From Impatiens glandulifera (Eukaryota > Streptophyta > Magnoliopsida > Ericales > Balsaminaceae), in assembly GCF_907164915.1 (NCBI RefSeq), contig NC_061867.1, positions 2,379,676 to 2,443,675 on the forward strand: a stretch of DNA of 64,000 nt, read 5' to 3'. Positions 58,580 through 64,000 of the stretch are shown one piece after another. The notes under the pieces were generated by a model. The model worked only from the letters and a program-made list of their open reading frames with translations. It had not been told where the DNA came from and made no database searches. Position 1 is the stretch's first letter, and the number at the start of each line of letters is the position of its first letter. The position numbers and the translations under genes are program-made.

Positions 58580-60879
58580 TCAAGGCATATCAAATAAGGT
58601 AAAATCTAGTGACTCCATGTTTCCATCATCAAATATAGTGCTGTCATATTTTCCTTCATCGTCGCTGTCCAATTCTTTCACATTCGAAGTAATTTGATTC
58701 TGAAATCTTCTACTACGAAGAATGAACACGTTAAAATAATAACTTACCACGTTTTCCCAAGTTTTGTTTGGAAATAACTTTAACGTGAATTTCTTAGTTA
58801 ATGAATTACTCTGTTTTACTATATTGTTGAAATTTTGTTCTTGCATTCTTGTCCAAGAAAGCGAAACATCCTCACCCATTCTATCAAATTTCCAATCATA
58901 GAACAATGAGCCAATTTGGCGTTTTAGTTCCACCCTCTTCTCCGCAATGTGAAACTTGGTGCAGAAAATTGAACCTGGTTGTTCGCATTCACATATTTCA
59001 TGACCCCTCCCTTTACCAACAGCATAATAAGTATCAAATTCAACTTCAGGCACACAATATGTGTTGCCTAGCCATTTTGGGTCGGATGTGTTATCAGAGT
59101 TGGTGCATTCAGTCCACTCGAAAATTTGAGCTTGATAGAGCGGGCCGATACGCTTACCTTGGTCTTTCAAATTAATCATTTTAGGAGTATCTTCCTTTTT
59201 AGTAGGATATGTCCTTGTCCTTCTAAGCTTTTGAAAACTCTTTTTAGACGCCTCGACGTGATTAATAACTCTGCCGTGAGATGATGTGCATGGATAGTCA
59301 CATGCAAATATATGGCACTCGGGGAAAGAAAACAATCTATCGCTACAATTATACTTCTCTTTTAACCGTTGATTGAGATCCGTAAAATCTTCGTACATAG
59401 AAGAATTTACTTTCACCTTCTTCTACAAGTATTCAAACAAAAATTACAAATTACTTTATATTACTACTATTTGAAAAGGTTAGATGAAACATATACAAAC
59501 CTAGATACTATATTTAAAAAGAGAGAAAAATATATTCTTTGTTGATGTTTTTTTATGAACAAAGTATTATTTGTAGTTTTTTGAAAAATGTGTGAGGAAG
59601 ACTAATGTATTATTAAAATTCAGAATAAGTTCCTAATAATTAAACTATATATATATATATATAGACTTAATAAGATTTTTTCTGTTTGTATGTAGTTTTC
59701 TTTTAAAAATTAATAGGATAATCTAAACATAATTAATAAATGAGATTTCTCTCACTTGTCTACAAGGTAGTTTAATATTGAGTTTTGAGTTATTTCCAAA
59801 CTTTAGAGTAAATTTTTAAATCTAAAATATTTGAAATAATTTTTAAAACAGTAGGTAATTATTATGTCTTAAATGATATCTTTAGTGATCAATATATCAA
59901 GATGTGTGTATTTTCTTAAACAACTATATGCAATGTACATTTGTTTTAAAATACACAAAATCTAGTTTAAATCAATTATTGAAACCTAGATTGTGCCTAA
60001 ATTGTGTGTTGCTATGTAAACAAATAGATGACGTGCAACGATTTTACACAATTTGTGTACATTCTAAAAGTTATAAAGAGGACACATATTACAGAAAATA
60101 TTTTATATCAAATTAAAACAAAAAATCTAAGAACATGAATATACCTGGAATATAGTTTGCTTTATGTTATGTCGAACAAGCCTTTTAGTCACCAACGATT
60201 CTCTTGCTGACAATGCTTGCAACCATAATTTATCGAGACTATAATCCTTCCATTGTGAGGGTGGAGGAATTCTCCCAATCTTAGGACTATCTATTTTCCT
60301 CGCAGCCATTAACATCCATTCCAGCATTTTCGACAAAGATTGAGGATCACGTCTCCTCTCACTCGAATCAACTTCGTCTTTATCCTTAATGATCGGGTCT
60401 TGTTTCCTAACAACTAAACCTTGAATGCCCCTCTTCAGTTCTTGCGAAAGTTGGTTAAACTCTTCATCAAATAAATTCACTTCGATAAAGTCTCCTTCTA
60501 ACCACTTATTGAAGTTGACTAAGTACTCCTCATACACCAATTTCACATAATCCCCCATTTGATCACCTAAAACACATTCTCCAGCAGCCTCACTCCAAGA
60601 ATTCTTTTCTGAAATTTGTTCATACCCACCTTCTCCTCTCACAACTAAGAAAAGCTTAAACAAATCTACCTCATTCCCATCTTCCAACAATGGCGGAATG
60701 GGCAGGGAAGCATGCTTTGTACTGAAACCATTTAAGAATGACGACAGAACATCAGCAAACATCCTCTTAAGCTTCATGAAAGCTGAAAAATTAGAAGCAT
60801 CATTACACCCCTCTACCCATTGTTCAAGATCACGTTTTTCTTCAAAGATGTCTTGCCCTAAGTTCAATTGCTTTCCCAT
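58580..60879 (-). CDS. ARID-ELM2 domain protein, copy 2
   Basis: Exons 60879-60145 and 59422-58580 give 525 aa with the same domains as copy 1: ARID about 36-128, ELM2-like about 335-390, SANT-like about 435-482, acidic tail. Compared with copy 1 I see three replacements: Val to Met in the EWVLMAARK segment, Arg to Gln in VKRSNSL, and Glu to Lys in NVEELDS. Leader and promoter text (60880-61300) are also near-identical, so both copies should have the same expression unless one is an assembly artefact. Frames and splice sites are intact. Confidence 0.85.
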
Positions 60880-61312
60880 CTATTTCGTTTTCAGATAAAA
60901 AGAAAACAAACAACATAAACATAAAGGATCAAAGAAAATCTAGAGATTGAAGAAAAGAGCTGAAATTCTCATCAATAATTTACCTCCATGAAGACAGATT
61001 AATTTCAATTTCTAGAAGCTTCCTTTGATAGATACACTCTGATGGATCTAGAGCAGCGAGAAGTCAAACAACGAACGAGAAGGAAGAAAATGGGGGATCG
61101 AGCTAGGGTTAATTTCTCAAATGGCAGCCGCCGAAAGAAGGGGGTTCGACTTCTAGCTAGGGTTTCTCGCAGCCGCCGAAACAAGTTGCCACGGAAATTT
61201 AGGATATCCAAAAAAACAGCTAAGCTAGTTTAAGGTTTGTGTCTAAATTGGGACAATCTAGGTTTAAGGTCAACCTACCTGAAATTTATCAAGACACGAC
61301 GTGTTCGGAATT

Positions 61313-62590
61313 AGCTGTCATTAGGGTGGCCAAACCTATCCGATCCGGTATTTCGGATCGGATATTCGCCTTTATTTTTTTCAAAAATTGTGATATGTAT
61401 TCGATTCGGTATCCGACCACTATCCGATCCGAAAATACTGGATCGGATCGGCCAACCGGATACTTGCTGATCCGATTTTTTTTCATATTTTTAATTTTTT
61501 TCATATGCTAGAAAATTAAAATTGTTCTATTAAGGATATCAGGATATCAGTTATGAATAATAACGATTTGAGAACAGATTCACAAACAGATTTAAAGGGA
61601 AATGGGAAGAAAACAAATGAAAGAAACATATTTTTGTTTGGGTTTGTAGGTTTGTAAAGAAAAATGGGAGAAAACATAAGGAAGAGGGAAATTTGTATTT
61701 TTGTTTGGGTTTGTAAAGAGAAAAAATGAAAAGATAGATTTTTGTTTAGTTTGTAATTGTTTAATAATATTTTTCGGTCTAGTTTGAACCAAATTTTATC
61801 TATGTTTCGGTCTAGCTAACAAGCCTTTTCGTCACCCACTACTCTCATGCTTACAATACTTGAAACCAAAATTTATTGATGCTACAATCTTTCCTCTCAA
61901 AATGTAGATAAATTTCTCAAGTTAGAATCATCTATTTCCACTAACATCCACTCAAAACATTTTGACAAAAACTGAGGATTACGTTTCTTCTTAAGTGAGT
62001 CAACTTCTTTCTTTGAGAAAATCTTCTCAAAAGAAGTTTTATTTTCCTCCAGAGACCAGACTCATTGGATATAAATGAGCTTTGATCTCTCCCTAGTTAA
62101 ATTGAGTGTAGAAAATACTAATGGCTCGTGGATCGTATATGATTTTTAAGACCATTCTGGTCCTAATCGGCACAAGTTTCATATCAAACCAACTAACCTA
62201 AACATAAATCCTAGTAATAAAAAAATGGTCTAAACATTAATAGAAAATGTAAAGTATTAAAAAAATATAATAAAAAATGGCTACAATATGCAAAGCTGAA
62301 AAAATAATTAAACTAGCTAAAAATCTAAGAACATGAATGTACATGGAATAAAATTTGATATATGTTTCGGTTTAACAAGCCTTTTCGTCACCCACTACTC
62401 TCATTTTTATAATACTTGAAATCATAATTTATCGATGTTACAATCTTTCCTCTCGGAATGTGGATAAATTTCTCCAAGTTTAAAATCATCTATTTCCACT
62501 AACATTTACTCATAACGTTCAGACAAAGATTGATGATCACGTTTCTTCTTAAGTGAGTCAACTTCTTTCTTCGTGGGAATCTTCTCAAAA
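61313..62590 (-). pseudogene. second-unit copies of the hAT-like remnant and ARID exon 1 fragments
   Basis: Duplicates of 37630-38895 with a few substitutions and one 8-10-bp duplication (GGATATCA repeated near 61535-61550). No open frame. Confidence 0.75.
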
Positions 62591-63050
62591 GAAGTTTTTC
62601 ATTTTCCTCTAGGAGACAAGACCCATTAGATATAAATGAGTTTTGATCTCACCCTAGTTAAATTGAGTGTAGAAAATACTTATGGAACCTAATTAAACCA
62701 ACTACCTAAACATATTTTTTAAGCAAAAACAAAATATGCCCTAAACATAAATGGAAAATGTGAAGTATTAAAAAAGATTAAAAACAATTAGTTAAGATAT
62801 ATCTAGCTAAAATCTCTAAAACCAACAATAATGAATAAACAAATTTCAAAAACAAATCGCACAATTACCAAATTATAGTTATAGGTCATACAAGAATCAA
62901 AATAGAAAAAACAAAATTACAAATCCAACATTCAAAGCACCATTTATCCCTTTATGTCTAAAATGTAGGAAGTTATAAAAGAAAAATCCTAAAAGATTCT
63001 AGAATATTCTACTTGAAATAATGCCCCACTTAATTTATTTTTGGTAAACA

Positions 63051-64000
63051 TCAAGGCATATTAAATTCGGTAAAATCTAGTGACTCCATGTTGCCATCAT
63101 CAAATATAGTGCTGTCATACTTTCCTTCATCGTCGCTGTCCAATTCTTTCACATTCGAAGTTATTCAATTATGGTATCTTCTACTACGAAGAATGAACAC
63201 GTTAAAATAATAACTTACGTTTACCCAAGTTTTGTTTGAAAATATCTTTAATGTGAGTTTCTTAGTTAATGAATGACTCTATTTTCCTATATTATTGAAA
63301 TTTTGTTCTTGCTTCCTTGTTAAAGAAACCGAAAAATCCACACTCATTCTATCAAGCTTTCAATCATAGAACAATGAGCCAATTTGGAGTTTTAATTCCA
63401 CTCTCTTCTCCCTAATGTGAAACTGGTGCAGAAATTTGAACCGGTTGTTCGCATTCACATATTTCACCCATTCATTTACCATTAACATAATAATAAGTAA
63501 TTGAATTTGGGTCAAATTCAATTTCGGGCACACAATATGTGTTGCCTAGCCATTTTGCGTCGGATGTATTATTAGAGTTGGTGCATTCAGTCCACTTGAA
63601 GTTTAAGCTTGATAGAGAAGGGCCGATACACTTACCTTGTTCTTTTAGATTAATAATTTTAAGAGTATCTTCCTTTTTAGTAGGATATGTTATTTACTTC
63701 TAAACTCTTAAGCATCATTTTTAGAAGTCCCTACATAATTAATAACTTTTTCGTAAGATAATGTGCATGGGTAGTCACATGCAAATATATGGCACTCGGG
63801 AATTAAATAAATCTATGGATACAATTATATTTCTCTTTTAACATTTTAATTGAGATCCATAAAATCTTGGTACATAGAAGTATTTACTATCACCTTCTTC
63901 TACCAGTATACAATCAAAAATTACAAATTAATTTAGATTACTAAAACACTTATAAAATTTTAGATGAAGCATATACAAACCTTGCTACTATATTTTTAGA
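63051..64000 (-). pseudogene. ARID-ELM2 pseudogene, second-unit copy, cut by window end
   Basis: Matches 39355-40306, including the same frame-breaking changes (for example the altered AAGTAATTGAATTTGGG segment near 63495). The breaks therefore predate the segmental duplication. Its exon 1 part would lie beyond the window. Confidence 0.85.

Larger units (their letters stand above)
57913..64000 (+). repeat. second unit of the segmental duplication, cut by the window end
   Basis: Begins at TAGAAATGTTGTTCAATAAA and matches 34232 to about 40306. The two apparently intact ARID genes differ at only three amino-acid positions I can see. The right boundary is outside the window. Confidence 0.85.

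Overview
The window is nuclear DNA from a flowering plant, most likely a eudicot. It is AT-rich, its genes have many GT-AG introns, and plant-type gene families (a PIP1 aquaporin, ARID-ELM2 proteins, FAR1-type transposase) sit among abundant transposon debris. I cannot name the genus. There are no prokaryotic features, canonical tRNA or rRNA genes, or CRISPR arrays.

Left part (1-12,000): a dispersed repeat (902-1300), then about five roughly 315-bp tandem units, each carrying tRNA-like A and B boxes. Next comes a MITE-like stretch interrupted by a 4.6-kb Mutator-like element (4929-9525). That element has a 9-bp target duplication, a truncated FAR1/MULE transposase and a decayed Ulp1-protease-type gene on the opposite strand. 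Several 22-bp minisatellites lie in its leader and in the gaps between Ulp1 exons.

Central gene region (12,000-33,300): an apparently intact 14-exon signal-peptide-peptidase-like gene (SPPL, 12030-17709) is followed by inverted and direct rearranged partial copies of itself (18235-27150). Embedded among these pseudogene pieces is an uninterrupted, intronless 380-codon ORF (20607-21749). It looks like a nucleocapsid protein of the plant rhabdovirus group (cytorhabdovirus/varicosavirus-like), so it is a candidate endogenous viral element. An intact four-exon PIP1 aquaporin gene (29520-30627) and an intact six-exon E2 ubiquitin-conjugating gene of the UBC4/5/6 class (minus strand, 31489-33294) follow.

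Right part (33,300-64,000): a cluster of ARID-ELM2 genes and pseudogenes on the minus strand. Two nearly identical apparently intact copies (34899-37196 and 58580-60879) lie in a very recent direct segmental duplication with an offset of about 23.7 kb, whose second unit runs off the window. Between them are older broken copies, a decayed full-length-sized L1-type LINE (about 44173-51395, minus strand) with a heptapeptide-repeat expansion in ORF1, an inverted piece of the ARID leader, and a roughly 93-bp TA microsatellite.

Likely functional host genes are SPPL (intramembrane proteolysis), PIP1 (membrane water transport), UBC (ubiquitin conjugation) and the ARID-ELM2 pair (chromatin/transcription). 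They are unrelated in function and independently transcribed. The most noteworthy items are the intact virus-derived ORF, the Ulp1-carrying MULE with intronic 22-bp arrays, and the tandem tRNA-like repeat.
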